DNA of 64,000 nucleotides, taken from contig JAKSNA010000007.1 in NCBI GenBank assembly GCA_024400295.1, forward strand, positions 1 to 64,000. The letters run 5' to 3'. Source of the stretch: Bacteroidales bacterium (lineage in GTDB: Bacteria; Bacteroidota; Bacteroidia; Bacteroidales; F082). The translations under genes and the position numbers were made by a program. This document shows, in pieces, positions 50,732 through 60,794 of the stretch; positions within the stretch are counted from its first letter, which is position 1, and every line of letters begins with the position of its first letter. The notes below the pieces were generated by a model that ran no database searches, had not been told where the DNA came from, and worked only from the letters and a program-made list of their open reading frames with translations.

Positions 50732-52364
50732 ATTTGCTAAATATTTGATTGTCAGTATAATTGCGGCTTTGCCGATGGCGGCGACAGCGCAAGAACATAA
50801 TGAACAAGTCACCGTGGAAGGCTCGTTCCGTCCGCAGATAAAACGCTCGGAGCGTTTGGTGAAAACGCCAGAAATTCCACAGAACGATTTCAATATTCCA
50901 AATTACAAGGCACAGACAAAAGACTTTGACTTCGGCTTTGACATGGAAGTCGAGACGATGAGTGCTGTTCCATACGTTTCATCATCAGATTATTACGGTA
51001 AAGACAATTTCTTGAAACTGGCACTTGGCACGCGGCTCTCGCCGGTACTTTCGTTCCATCATTCATCGGAACTGACGAAAAAAATGATGTTGAATGTCGG
51101 TGTCGATCATTATTCATCATGGGTTGACCAAAAGGACTATAAGAAATCAACTTTCATGAATAATGGAGTTAATGTGATGACTGTCAATAAGTTTAAGACA
51201 GGTCAGCTGTGCGTATCCGGCGATTACCATTATGATATGTATCACCTGCGCTCATACGGCGACGCTGATGGTAATGCAGTGACAAACAAAAACGGACGCA
51301 ATATCCATTCCGTAAAGGTTGGGGCAAAATGGTCGTCGGTCGGCACAAGCTATAGGCAGCTGTATCAGGAATTCAGTGGTGACTACAGATACGCCGGCAT
51401 TGTGGGCGGAACACATGAGAGTCAGGTGAATATGAAGGCTCATCTGGCTTATTCTGATGATTCATACGTTGTAAGTGGCGATGTTGACGTGAATTACGGC
51501 CACATATATAAGAATCTGTTTATGATGGCATTGAGGCCGAATTTTAACATGAGTGGTGATATGTATAACGTGCGTCTCGGCTTTGGATTGGATTTTAAGA
51601 CTGATGACAAGGTCGGCATATATCCTGATGTGAAAGGCAGTCTGTTCTTGTTGGACAATGACTTGGAGCTTTATGTCAAGGCTGGAGGCAAGTCGAAGAT
51701 CAACACTTTCGAGTCGGTCGTAAAGGAAAACCCATTCGTGACGACAGACTTCAGCTATTTGAGTGATTTCGGCTATGAGAAGACGAAGATAGACCTCGGT
51801 CTCGGCGCTAAGATGAATGTTGCCAAGGTGTTAGACATCCATGTCGGCATCAGATACCGTGTGGTCAAGGACGGACTTTTCTTTGTCCCGGACTTTGATT
51901 TCTTCGCTGAATACGACGGAGATGAGACAATTTATCACCTTCAGACATTTGGCGTGACATTCATGGATTACAACGTGCTGAATGTCATGGCTGACGCAAA
52001 CTGGAAGATCAACGAACAGGCTGACGCTGCCATATCATTGAGTTACAATGGATATTCAATTGAATTTCCGTATTATAAACCATCTTTCGAGATGACTTTG
52101 AGCGGTGGTTACAAATATGATGAGTTCTGGAAGCTTGATGCCTCGATGTCGATTGTGGGAAAACGTTGGGCGATGAATGAATGCGGCGGGAATATCCAGC
52201 TGAAACCGGTATTTGATATAAAGTTAGGTGCTGATTATCAGATAGATGAAGATTTTTCGGCTTTTGCTGAAGTCCATAATCTTTTCCATGACAAATATCA
52301 GCTCTACTACAACTATCCGAGCATGGGGTTTGAATTGTTCGCAGGTCTGAAATACAAATTTTGA
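50712..52364 (+). CDS. Outer-membrane beta-barrel protein paired with TPR protein
   Basis: The protein has 550 residues. A signal peptide at about 1-26 (MAATAQE) precedes 'VTVEGSFRPQIKRSERLVKT' and a long barrel of amphipathic strands ending in 'FELFAGLKYKF'. It has no plug domain, so it is not a standard TonB-dependent receptor. The gene overlaps the TPR gene by 20 bp. A TPR protein attached to such a barrel suggests an export, uptake or surface-assembly pair. I do not recognise a named family. Confidence 0.7.
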   Translation: MMMKMNRFAKYLIVSIIAALPMAATAQEHNEQVTVEGSFRPQIKRSERLVKTPEIPQNDFNIPNYKAQTKDFDFGFDMEVETMSAVPYVSSSDYYGKDNFLKLALGTRLSPVLSFHHSSELTKKMMLNVGVDHYSSWVDQKDYKKSTFMNNGVNVMTVNKFKTGQLCVSGDYHYDMYHLRSYGDADGNAVTNKNGRNIHSVKVGAKWSSVGTSYRQLYQEFSGDYRYAGIVGGTHESQVNMKAHLAYSDDSYVVSGDVDVNYGHIYKNLFMMALRPNFNMSGDMYNVRLGFGLDFKTDDKVGIYPDVKGSLFLLDNDLELYVKAGGKSKINTFESVVKENPFVTTDFSYLSDFGYEKTKIDLGLGAKMNVAKVLDIHVGIRYRVVKDGLFFVPDFDFFAEYDGDETIYHLQTFGVTFMDYNVLNVMADANWKINEQADAAISLSYNGYSIEFPYYKPSFEMTLSGGYKYDEFWKLDASMSIVGKRWAMNECGGNIQLKPVFDIKLGADYQIDEDFSAFAEVHNLFHDKYQLYYNYPSMGFELFAGLKYKF

Positions 52365-52434
52365 CATACTTTCCATACTGCAAATTTTTTGTATTTTCGT
52401 CAAAATTTTTGGTGAATATTTGTGGAAAATTTCT

Positions 52435-52442
52435 TACCTTTG
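52435..52442 (+). promoter_or_regulatory. -7 box for gyrB
   Basis: TACCTTTG matches TAnnTTTG, 34 bp before the gyrB ATG. The nearest TTTG upstream at 52408-52411 gives a 23-bp spacer, at the upper end of the usual range. Confidence 0.55.
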
Positions 52443-52461
52443 CACGTTTTTAAGAACCTGA

Positions 52462-54429
<1,968 letters not shown>

Positions 54430-54454
54430 TTGTAAACAAATATTGACAATAAGC

Positions 54455-54493
54455 CGAAAGAGACGCCGAAACCAGGTGCCTCTTTCGTTTTTT
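54455..54493 (+). terminator. Terminator after gyrB
   Basis: CGAAAGAGAC (54455-54464) pairs with GCCTCTTTCG (54478-54487) with one mismatch, followed by T6. It is 26 bp after the gyrB stop. Confidence 0.75.
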
Positions 54494-54578
54494 GTCGCTT
54501 TCACATGGAGAATGACAAGAGACCTCAGAGCTGACAAGCTCTTTTGTTTGGCCTTCTGCAAACTTTTCTCATTTTAAA

Positions 54579-54609
54579 TTGTTACATTGCAAAAAATGAC
54601 GTAACTTTG
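54579..54609 (+). promoter_or_regulatory. Promoter for antiporter gene
   Basis: The -33 TTG (54579-54581) and the -7 TAACTTTG (54602-54609) are 20 bp apart, with the ATG 31 bp downstream. Confidence 0.6.
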
Positions 54610-54640
54610 CACGTTTTTTGAAAAATCAACAAATCAATAT

Positions 54641-55945
54641 ATGAGTGAAAATTCTATTCCGATTTGGACTCTCGTCCCGTTCGTTCTCATGCTGCTGTCG
54701 ATAGCAGTGTTCCCGCTCGTCAAGAAGACCGAGCATTTTTGGGAGAACAACCGTAACAAACTTATCGTGTCAATCATCCTGTCGATACCGGTGATTGCCA
54801 TTTTTGCGGCTAACGGCATGACACACAACATAGTTCATCAGGTTGTGTATGATTATGTGCCGTTTATCGCGCTGCTGCTGTCGTTGTTCATTGTGACAGG
54901 TGGCATCTTCATTAACATAGACATAGAGGCCAAGCCGATAAACAACACTATAATGTTGGCGATTGGCATGGTGCTGGCGTCGTTCATGGGCACCACGGGC
55001 GCCGCGATGCTGCTGATCAGACCGCTTCTGAATATCAACAAACAGCGCAAGCACACGGTTCACACGGTGTTGTTTTTCATCGCGGTGGTGGCAAACTGCG
55101 GCGGTCTTCTGACACCGCTCGGTGACCCACCGCTCTTCATGCTATATCTCCGCGGCGCATCGTTCGGCTGGTTCTTCGGTCTCTTCGCCGAATGGCTCAC
55201 CGCCGGATTGCTGCTACTGCTGATATATTTCATCTACGACACAATAATGTATAAAAAAGAAGATGCGGACAGCCTTCTGCACGATTCCCTCGAACGAGAG
55301 TCACTTAAGATAGAAGGGAAAATCAATTTTATACTTCTGCTTGCCGTTATCGCCTCTGTCGCTTTCATCAACAACCAGTATATCAAAGGCTTCGATGACA
55401 ACACCTTGAAACTCATCCAAAGCGGAGCACTTGTAGTAATCGCCTTGCTTTCGATGGTGATGACAAGCAAGAAAACCCGCTTTGAAGACAATAAATTCAG
55501 CTGGGGACCGATTCTCGAAGTCGCGGCGTTGTTCCTTGGAATTTTTGTCACAATGGTGCCGGCACTCAAGTATTTGGAAATCAATGCACCAAACATGGGG
55601 ATTGAGTTTGATTGGCAGTTCTATTATGCCACAGGTGCTTTGAGCTCGTTCCTCGACAACACCCCGACGGCGTTGGCGTTCCACAGCGTGGCGCTCGGCC
55701 TCGATTACTCGACGTTCACCGGCACGATGGTCGCTGGCATCCCGGAGTTCCTGCTCAAGGCAATCTCAACAGCCGCCGTGTTCTTCGGCGCAATGACATA
55801 CATCGGCAACGGCCCTAACTTCATGGTCAAGGCAATCGCCGAGCAGAGCGGCGTCAAGATGCCCGATTTCTTCAGGTATATCTACAAGTTCGCGCTGATC
55901 TACGTGCTTCCTGTATATGTCATCGTACAGCTGATCTTCTTCTGA
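54641..55945 (+). CDS. Sodium:proton antiporter family membrane protein
   Basis: The protein has 434 residues and about 11-12 membrane helices. It belongs to the ion-transporter superfamily (CitMHS/NhaD/ArsB-like). The helix-hairpin signatures 'GGLLTPLGDPPLFMLYLRG' (about 154-172) and 'GALSSFLDNTPTALAFHSVA' (about 332-350) are the two inverted-repeat motifs where substrate and ions bind. The substrate is probably Na+ in exchange for H+. A citrate or anion role is possible. It has its own promoter and terminator. Confidence 0.8.
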   Translation: MSENSIPIWTLVPFVLMLLSIAVFPLVKKTEHFWENNRNKLIVSIILSIPVIAIFAANGMTHNIVHQVVYDYVPFIALLLSLFIVTGGIFINIDIEAKPINNTIMLAIGMVLASFMGTTGAAMLLIRPLLNINKQRKHTVHTVLFFIAVVANCGGLLTPLGDPPLFMLYLRGASFGWFFGLFAEWLTAGLLLLLIYFIYDTIMYKKEDADSLLHDSLERESLKIEGKINFILLLAVIASVAFINNQYIKGFDDNTLKLIQSGALVVIALLSMVMTSKKTRFEDNKFSWGPILEVAALFLGIFVTMVPALKYLEINAPNMGIEFDWQFYYATGALSSFLDNTPTALAFHSVALGLDYSTFTGTMVAGIPEFLLKAISTAAVFFGAMTYIGNGPNFMVKAIAEQSGVKMPDFFRYIYKFALIYVLPVYVIVQLIFF

Positions 55946-55965
55946 TAATTGCAAATTTTATCCAT

Positions 55966-56006
55966 AAAAAATTCCAAAATGCTTTCTGTGTTTTGGAATT
56001 TTTTTA
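55966..56006 (+). terminator. Terminator after antiporter
   Basis: AAAAATTCCAAAA (55967-55979) pairs with TTTTGGAATTTTT (55991-56003) across an 11-base loop, ending in a T-tract. It lies 21 bp after the stop. Confidence 0.8.
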
Positions 56007-56091
56007 TAATTTCGCGCCATAATTGTCTCTGACCAAAAACTGCATACAATTAATATTGTTGTTTTAGAATATTAAAATAGCAAATATTGGC

Positions 56092-56124
56092 ATTGTTAAT
56101 TGTCAAAAACGCTATTGTTAATTG
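56092..56124 (+). promoter_or_regulatory. Paired direct repeats overlapping a promoter
   Basis: ATTGTTAATTG occurs at 56092-56102 and 56114-56124, exactly 22 bp (about two helical turns) apart. The second copy carries TTG (56122-56124), and a -7 box TAATTTTG is at 56147-56154. The pair could be a regulator site for the HTH gene starting at 56162. Confidence 0.5.
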
Positions 56125-56161
56125 GTGATAAGAACAATTTTTTGTATAATTTTGTGAGTTA

Positions 56162-56434
56162 ATGTTTGAAAAGATGGAACCATTGGAATTTCATGTTGGG
56201 AATTTAATCAAAGAGCACTTGAAGAGTGAAGGACGCACTGAGGTCTGGCTGGCGAAGAATGTCCATTGTGACCCGGGTAATTTCAACAGGATGTTAAAGA
56301 AAGAATCGCTTGACATCGACTTGTTGCGAAGGATTTCGGTGAAGCTGAAGCATAACTTCTGCGCGGATTATGCGAGATTTGTTGAGAAACAGATTCAGGA
56401 TGAGAAGCTGTCTGACATCACCTTCTTGCCCTGA
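56162..56434 (+). CDS. Small helix-turn-helix protein
   Basis: The protein has 90 residues. The N-terminal half holds an XRE-like helix-turn-helix ('EVWLAKNVHCDPGNFNRMLK', about 27-46), followed by a helical end. The start may be ATG 56162 or 56174. The gene lies downstream of two direct repeats that may be its own operator. It converges on prmC with a 17-bp overlap at the 3' ends. It has no partner gene and may be a stand-alone regulator. Confidence 0.6.
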   Translation: MFEKMEPLEFHVGNLIKEHLKSEGRTEVWLAKNVHCDPGNFNRMLKKESLDIDLLRRISVKLKHNFCADYARFVEKQIQDEKLSDITFLP

Positions 56435-57290
56435 TGAATCTGTCTTTGTCCCTGAAATCTCTGAAAACCGAAGTGTTGCTGAAACCATTATTCCTGCACA
56501 ACAGGACCATGTCTTCTCCGAAACGCTCGTTGATTTCAAACCAGACAGTTCCGTCAGGCTTGAGTGAGTGTTGTGCAAGGTTGACTATCTCCCTGTAGAA
56601 CAAGAGCGGGTCGTCGTCGCTGACGAACAATGCTGTTGAAGGCTCGAAGTCGAGGACGTTAGCGCGCATGTCTTTCTTTTCGCAATCGCAGACGTATGGC
56701 GGATTGCTGACAATCACGTCGAAAGTGCGGTCGAGCTGTGGTCTTGACAAGATGTCGGCTTGGATGAAATCAACGGTGGCGTGATTGGCAATGGCGTTTC
56801 TTCTCGCAACTTCCAAAGCTCCCGTTGAAATGTCGATGGCAGTTATGTGGCTGTTGCTCAGTAATTTGGCTAAACTGACGGCGATGCAGCCGCTGCCTGT
56901 GCCGATGTCCAAAACCTCATAGTCGGCATTGGCATCCGTCTTGCCTTCAAATTCTTGCTTTATATGGAAAACGAGTTCCTCGGTCTCCGGTCTTGGAATC
57001 AGAACGTTTTCATTTACAAAAAAATCCATGTCGCAGAAAACCTCTTTCCCGATTACATACTGCACCGGACGGTTCGTGAGCAGTTCGTTGACGGATTTCT
57101 CGATGATGTCATGCTCCGTATCGTTCAAACTCAACTCCGGATTCAGCGCCATTGTTATTCTGTTTATATTGAAATGATGCTCAAACAGAATCATAATCAG
57201 TGTGTTTGCCTCATCTGGGCTATATGCTGCATCCAGCAATGAGGCGAAATGCTTGCGCAGAAATCTGACTGAATACGATGATTTTTCCAT
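56418..57290 (-). CDS. prmC: Release factor glutamine methyltransferase
   Basis: The protein has 290 residues from the ATG ending at 57290 (MEKSSYSVRFLRKHFASLLD); the frame upstream overlaps the divergent gene's promoter. A helical N-terminal domain precedes the SAM-binding motif 'VLDIGTGSGCIAVSL' (about 129-143) and the catalytic 'VSNPPYVCD' (about 201-209). It methylates the Gln of the GGQ loop in peptide release factors. The next gene is divergent. Confidence 0.9.
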   Translation of the reverse strand: MEKSSYSVRFLRKHFASLLDAAYSPDEANTLIMILFEHHFNINRITMALNPELSLNDTEHDIIEKSVNELLTNRPVQYVIGKEVFCDMDFFVNENVLIPRPETEELVFHIKQEFEGKTDANADYEVLDIGTGSGCIAVSLAKLLSNSHITAIDISTGALEVARRNAIANHATVDFIQADILSRPQLDRTFDVIVSNPPYVCDCEKKDMRANVLDFEPSTALFVSDDDPLLFYREIVNLAQHSLKPDGTVWFEINERFGEDMVLLCRNNGFSNTSVFRDFRDKDRFIRARR

Positions 57291-57369
57291 TGCGCAAAAA
57301 TACAAAATTACTTTCCTTGTCAATGCCGGTGATTTAAAAAAACATTATTTTTGCAAAAATTTTTCTTCG

Positions 57370-57984
57370 ATGATGTTTGATGACACCTATAAGATAGTAA
57401 CGGCAGCGGGCGAGGGGCTATACAAAGAGAAAGGCAGCAAGTTCATTGCCGAGGCGTTCCCTGTGCATTCTGAGGCGGAGGTGAAGCTGCGCGTTGCTGA
57501 GATAAAGAAGAAATATTATGATGCCAAACATCATTGCTACGCTTTTATGATAGGACCTGACAAGTCGTGTTTCCGTTCGAGCGATGACGGCGAGCCGTCA
57601 GGTACCGCAGGCAAACCCATTCTGAATCAGATACTTTCGAAAGATGTCACGAATGTCTGTGTGGTGGTGACGCGATATTTCGGCGGTCAGCTGCTCGGCG
57701 TGCCTGGGCTGATAAACGCTTACAAGACATCGGCGCGTGAGGCTCTGGATAACTGCACTGTCGTTGAGAAAACCATTGATGAGGTCTATTCGTTGGAGTT
57801 CGACTATCCGCTCCTCAATGAGGTTATGCGTATCCTGAAAGATGAGAATCTTGGACAGCAGAATCCAAGGTTCGAACTCAGGTGCTATGTGGAAGTGTCA
57901 ATACGGAAAAACGATGCCGACAGGATTGTTGAAAAACTTAAGCGTTTGTTTGGAGTCGATGTGAAATACGTTAAAACCGTTTGA
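57370..57984 (+). CDS. IMPACT/YigZ family protein
   Basis: The protein has 204 residues from the ATG at 57370 (MMFDDTYKIV). The N-terminal UPF0029 domain contains 'HHCYAFMIGPDKSCFRSSDDG' and 'DGEPSGTAGKPILNQI', with the family signature 'VTRYFGGQLLGVPGLINAY' at about 103-121. The C-terminal part is the YigZ-type extension. Homologues include eukaryotic IMPACT, and the bacterial function is not settled. A -7-like TATTTTTG lies 24 bp upstream. It is followed by a hairpin. Confidence 0.9.
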   Translation: MMFDDTYKIVTAAGEGLYKEKGSKFIAEAFPVHSEAEVKLRVAEIKKKYYDAKHHCYAFMIGPDKSCFRSSDDGEPSGTAGKPILNQILSKDVTNVCVVVTRYFGGQLLGVPGLINAYKTSAREALDNCTVVEKTIDEVYSLEFDYPLLNEVMRILKDENLGQQNPRFELRCYVEVSIRKNDADRIVEKLKRLFGVDVKYVKTV

Positions 57985-57996
57985 ATCAATTATTTG

Positions 57997-58031
57997 CGGG
58001 TGAAATTTTAAAATTTTTCTGATTTCGCCCG
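57997..58031 (+). terminator. Hairpin after IMPACT-family gene
   Basis: CGGGTGAAAT (57997-58006) pairs with ATTTCGCCCG (58022-58031) with one G-T pair, 13 bp after the stop. There is no strong T-run, so it is a weak terminator or an mRNA end structure. Confidence 0.5.
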
Positions 58032-58167
58032 TAATTTATGTAAAAAATATTTAACATTCAACGCAAAAAAGTACTTTTTATTCACTTTTTTATGTTCATA
58101 TTTGCAACTTGAATACTTGAGAGAAAAATTTTTGTAAAGCATTGAATTACAGATGATTGAATAAACA

Positions 58168-59607
58168 ATGAACAGGGATTTGCAAACAGTTTGGAAAGAA
58201 TGCCTTGCGATGATAAAAGATATTGTCCAAAAGGATTCGTACAAGACCTGGTTTGAGCCGATTGTGCCGGTGAAACTTGAAGGGTCACTCCTTACTATCA
58301 TGGTGCCGACATTGTTTTATTACGAATATCTTGAAAGTCATTTCATAAGGGAGCTTAGCACGACGATCCGCAAGGTCTTAGGTCCTGATGCTTGCCTTGA
58401 ATATAACATCTTGATGGACCAGGACGTCAACAAGCCTGTAGTCATGGTTCAGCCGTCCGTTGACCGCACGAACACTCAGAATCCACCGAAGCAGATCCAG
58501 ATTGACTTCGACAAAAGCGAGTCGGAGATACATAATCCTTTTGTGTTTCCAGGCATCAAGAAGATTAATATCGAGTCGAACTTGAATGAGAATTATTCGT
58601 TTGACAACTTTATTGTCGGCGAGTGTAACCGTGTGGCTTATCAGGCTGGTCTGGCGATTGCCAAGAACCCGGGACGCACGTCGTTCAACCCGATGTTCAT
58701 CTTCAGCCCGACCGGTATGGGCAAGACCCACATCGCACAGGCGATAGGACTTGAGACGAAGAAACATCATCCCGAACTTACGGTGCTGTATGTCAATGCG
58801 GAGCAGTTCATCATGCAGTTCATGGCTTCATGCCGAAATAATAATTCGAAGACTAACAGCCGCAACGATTTCGTGCATTTCTATCAGATGATGGACGTGC
58901 TTATCGTCGATGACATACAGTTTATGGCGGGGAAAAACGCCACTCAGGAGGCTTTCTTCCACATATTCAACCACCTGCAGCAGGCTGGAAAACAACTCAT
59001 CTTCACGTGCGACAAGCCGCCGGCGGAGCTGAAAGAAATGGAACAGCGACTGATTTCACGCTTTAAATGGGGGCTGTCGGTAGAGATGTCGATGCCTGAT
59101 GTCGATACGCGCTGCAACATCCTGAAACGCAAGGCATACAGCGAGGGCGTTGATCTTCCGGACGAAGTGGTGAGTTATGTCGCTGAACATATCAAGACAA
59201 ACATCCGTGAGATGGAAGGTTTCCTCATCTCGCTCGTGGCGCAGTCATCGCTGAACAAGAAGGCTATCAACGTCAACCTTGCCAAACAGATGGTTGAGCG
59301 TTTCGTGAACAGCTCAAACCGCGAGATAACAATCAACTACATTATCAACGTTGTGTGTGATGAGATGGGCACTTCCCAGACGGATTTCTTCACTTCATCG
59401 CGGAAACGCAACGTGGTTCAAGCGCGTCAGCTCTCGATGTATTTTGCCAAGAAATATACTAAGCTGTCGCTCAATGTGATAGGTGAACAATGTGGCGGAA
59501 AAGACCACGCGACGGTGATACACGCGATAAAGGCTGTCACAAATATGCTTGAGACCGACAAACAGTTTAAGATATTGTCGGAGAATATTGAACGTAATTT
59601 CCAGTAA
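58168..59607 (+). CDS. dnaA: Chromosomal replication initiator DnaA
   Basis: The protein has 479 residues. Domain I ('WKECLAMIKDIVQKDSYKTW'-like, about 9-28) is followed by a linker. The AAA+ core has Walker A 'SPTGMGKTHIAQAI' (about 181-194), Walker B 'VLIVDDIQFMAGKNATQ' and a sensor region. The DNA-binding domain IV has 'GEQCGGKDHATVIHAIKAV' (about 442-460). It binds DnaA boxes and opens oriC. dnaN does not follow, and no cluster of DnaA boxes (TTATCCACA-like) was seen in the 183-bp upstream gap, so this is not clearly the origin. Confidence 0.95.
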   Translation: MNRDLQTVWKECLAMIKDIVQKDSYKTWFEPIVPVKLEGSLLTIMVPTLFYYEYLESHFIRELSTTIRKVLGPDACLEYNILMDQDVNKPVVMVQPSVDRTNTQNPPKQIQIDFDKSESEIHNPFVFPGIKKINIESNLNENYSFDNFIVGECNRVAYQAGLAIAKNPGRTSFNPMFIFSPTGMGKTHIAQAIGLETKKHHPELTVLYVNAEQFIMQFMASCRNNNSKTNSRNDFVHFYQMMDVLIVDDIQFMAGKNATQEAFFHIFNHLQQAGKQLIFTCDKPPAELKEMEQRLISRFKWGLSVEMSMPDVDTRCNILKRKAYSEGVDLPDEVVSYVAEHIKTNIREMEGFLISLVAQSSLNKKAINVNLAKQMVERFVNSSNREITINYIINVVCDEMGTSQTDFFTSSRKRNVVQARQLSMYFAKKYTKLSLNVIGEQCGGKDHATVIHAIKAVTNMLETDKQFKILSENIERNFQ

Positions 59608-59613
59608 ACAACT

Positions 59614-60351
59614 ATGAATCAGCAATTTGGTAAGTTGTATCTCATCCCAGCCCTGCTTGGCGCGACAAATGCCGAACAGGTCATTCCGGCCGGAACGTTG
59701 GAGGTCGTCAGGACGTTGAGATATTTCGTTGTGGAGAATGTCCGCACGGCCCGGCGAATGCTGAGCAAGATGCAGATGCCTTGCCCAATCGATGAATTGC
59801 AGTTTGTGGAACTCGACAAACATAACCCAGGCAATCTTGATCTGATGACATACCTCGGACCGGCACTCGAAGGCAACGACATCGGCGTGATGTCGGAGGC
59901 CGGCACACCGTGTGTGGCTGATCCTGGTGCGCTCGTCGTCGAGCTTGCACATCAGGCGGGGATGCAGGTCGTGCCGCTCACCGGACCTAACGCGATGATA
60001 CTCGCGTTGATGGCATCAGGCTTCAACGGGCAGTCGTTTGCGTTTCACGGCTATCTGCCTATAAAAAATCCCGAACGTGTCCAGAAAATCAAAGCGTTGG
60101 AACGACAGTCGCTGGCAAACGACGAGACTGAGCTGTTCATCGAGACACCGTTCCGCAACAACGCCATGATTGAGGAACTGGTGAGAAACTGTCATCCTAA
60201 CACCATGCTTTGTGTGGCGTGCGACATCACGATGCCGGATGAGAAAATTGTCAGTAAACCTATATCAGATTGGAAATCAATAAAATACGACTGGAACAAG
60301 AAACCGGCGGTGTTTTTGATATACAGTAATAAATTCAGAAAAAAATATTAA
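59614..60351 (+). CDS. RsmI-like SAM-dependent methyltransferase
   Basis: The protein has 245 residues. The tetrapyrrole-methylase fold shows 'GKLYLIPALLG' at the N-terminus (about 6-16), 'IGVMSEAGTPCVADPG' (about 90-105) and 'VVPLTGPNAMILALMASGF', the pattern of RsmI 16S rRNA 2'-O-ribose methyltransferase. It is shorter than RsmI and lacks its usual C-terminal extension. It may be a Bacteroidota paralogue with another RNA target. It starts 6 bp after dnaA. Confidence 0.8.
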   Translation: MNQQFGKLYLIPALLGATNAEQVIPAGTLEVVRTLRYFVVENVRTARRMLSKMQMPCPIDELQFVELDKHNPGNLDLMTYLGPALEGNDIGVMSEAGTPCVADPGALVVELAHQAGMQVVPLTGPNAMILALMASGFNGQSFAFHGYLPIKNPERVQKIKALERQSLANDETELFIETPFRNNAMIEELVRNCHPNTMLCVACDITMPDEKIVSKPISDWKSIKYDWNKKPAVFLIYSNKFRKKY

Positions 60352-60353
60352 TC

Positions 60354-60674
60354 ATGAGAAACTTGACAAAAGACGAATTCAGGACTTATTGCTTGCTTTT
60401 TGCGGCAAATGCTGATTTTAACATTACTAAGCAGGAAATCATCGCCATCGGCGCGAAGATTGACCCTGAGGATTTCGTGCGTGTGTACAACTGGTTTGAG
60501 GCTGACAACGACAGGGAACGTATAGAGACAATACAGGCAAACAAAGTGAAATACGTTAAGAATGAAGAGGATAAGAACAAACTTCTTGATGAATTGAAGG
60601 AGGTTTTCTTTGCTGACGGCGTGTTCGATTCAGTAGAACGTAGCATCTTTTTGATGCTGAAGAAATTTCTATAA
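60354..60674 (+). CDS. Small acidic helical protein, TerB-like
   Basis: This 106-residue protein has a helical pattern, with 'CLLFAANADFNITKQEI' near the N-terminus and 'ADGVFDSVERSIFLMLKKF' at the end. These resemble the 'A.aDG.i...E...l' repeats of TerB-like proteins, but no metal ligands are certain. It starts 2 bp after the methyltransferase stop, so it is co-transcribed, and it ends at a bidirectional terminator. Function unknown. Confidence 0.55.
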   Translation: MRNLTKDEFRTYCLLFAANADFNITKQEIIAIGAKIDPEDFVRVYNWFEADNDRERIETIQANKVKYVKNEEDKNKLLDELKEVFFADGVFDSVERSIFLMLKKFL

Positions 60675-60694
60675 TCGTTTTACAGTATTGAAAC

Positions 60695-60727
60695 AAAAAA
60701 AAGACTTCCATTTCGGAAGTCTTTTTT
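60695..60727. terminator. Bidirectional terminator
   Basis: A8, GACTTCC, a five-base loop, GGAAGTC, T6. It serves the small acidic gene and the convergent transporter gene. Confidence 0.9.
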
Positions 60728-60794
60728 ATTAGTATTGAAAATCGAAAATTATCGTCGCTTCGCGCTCTTTTAACTTTCAACTTTCAACTTTTAA

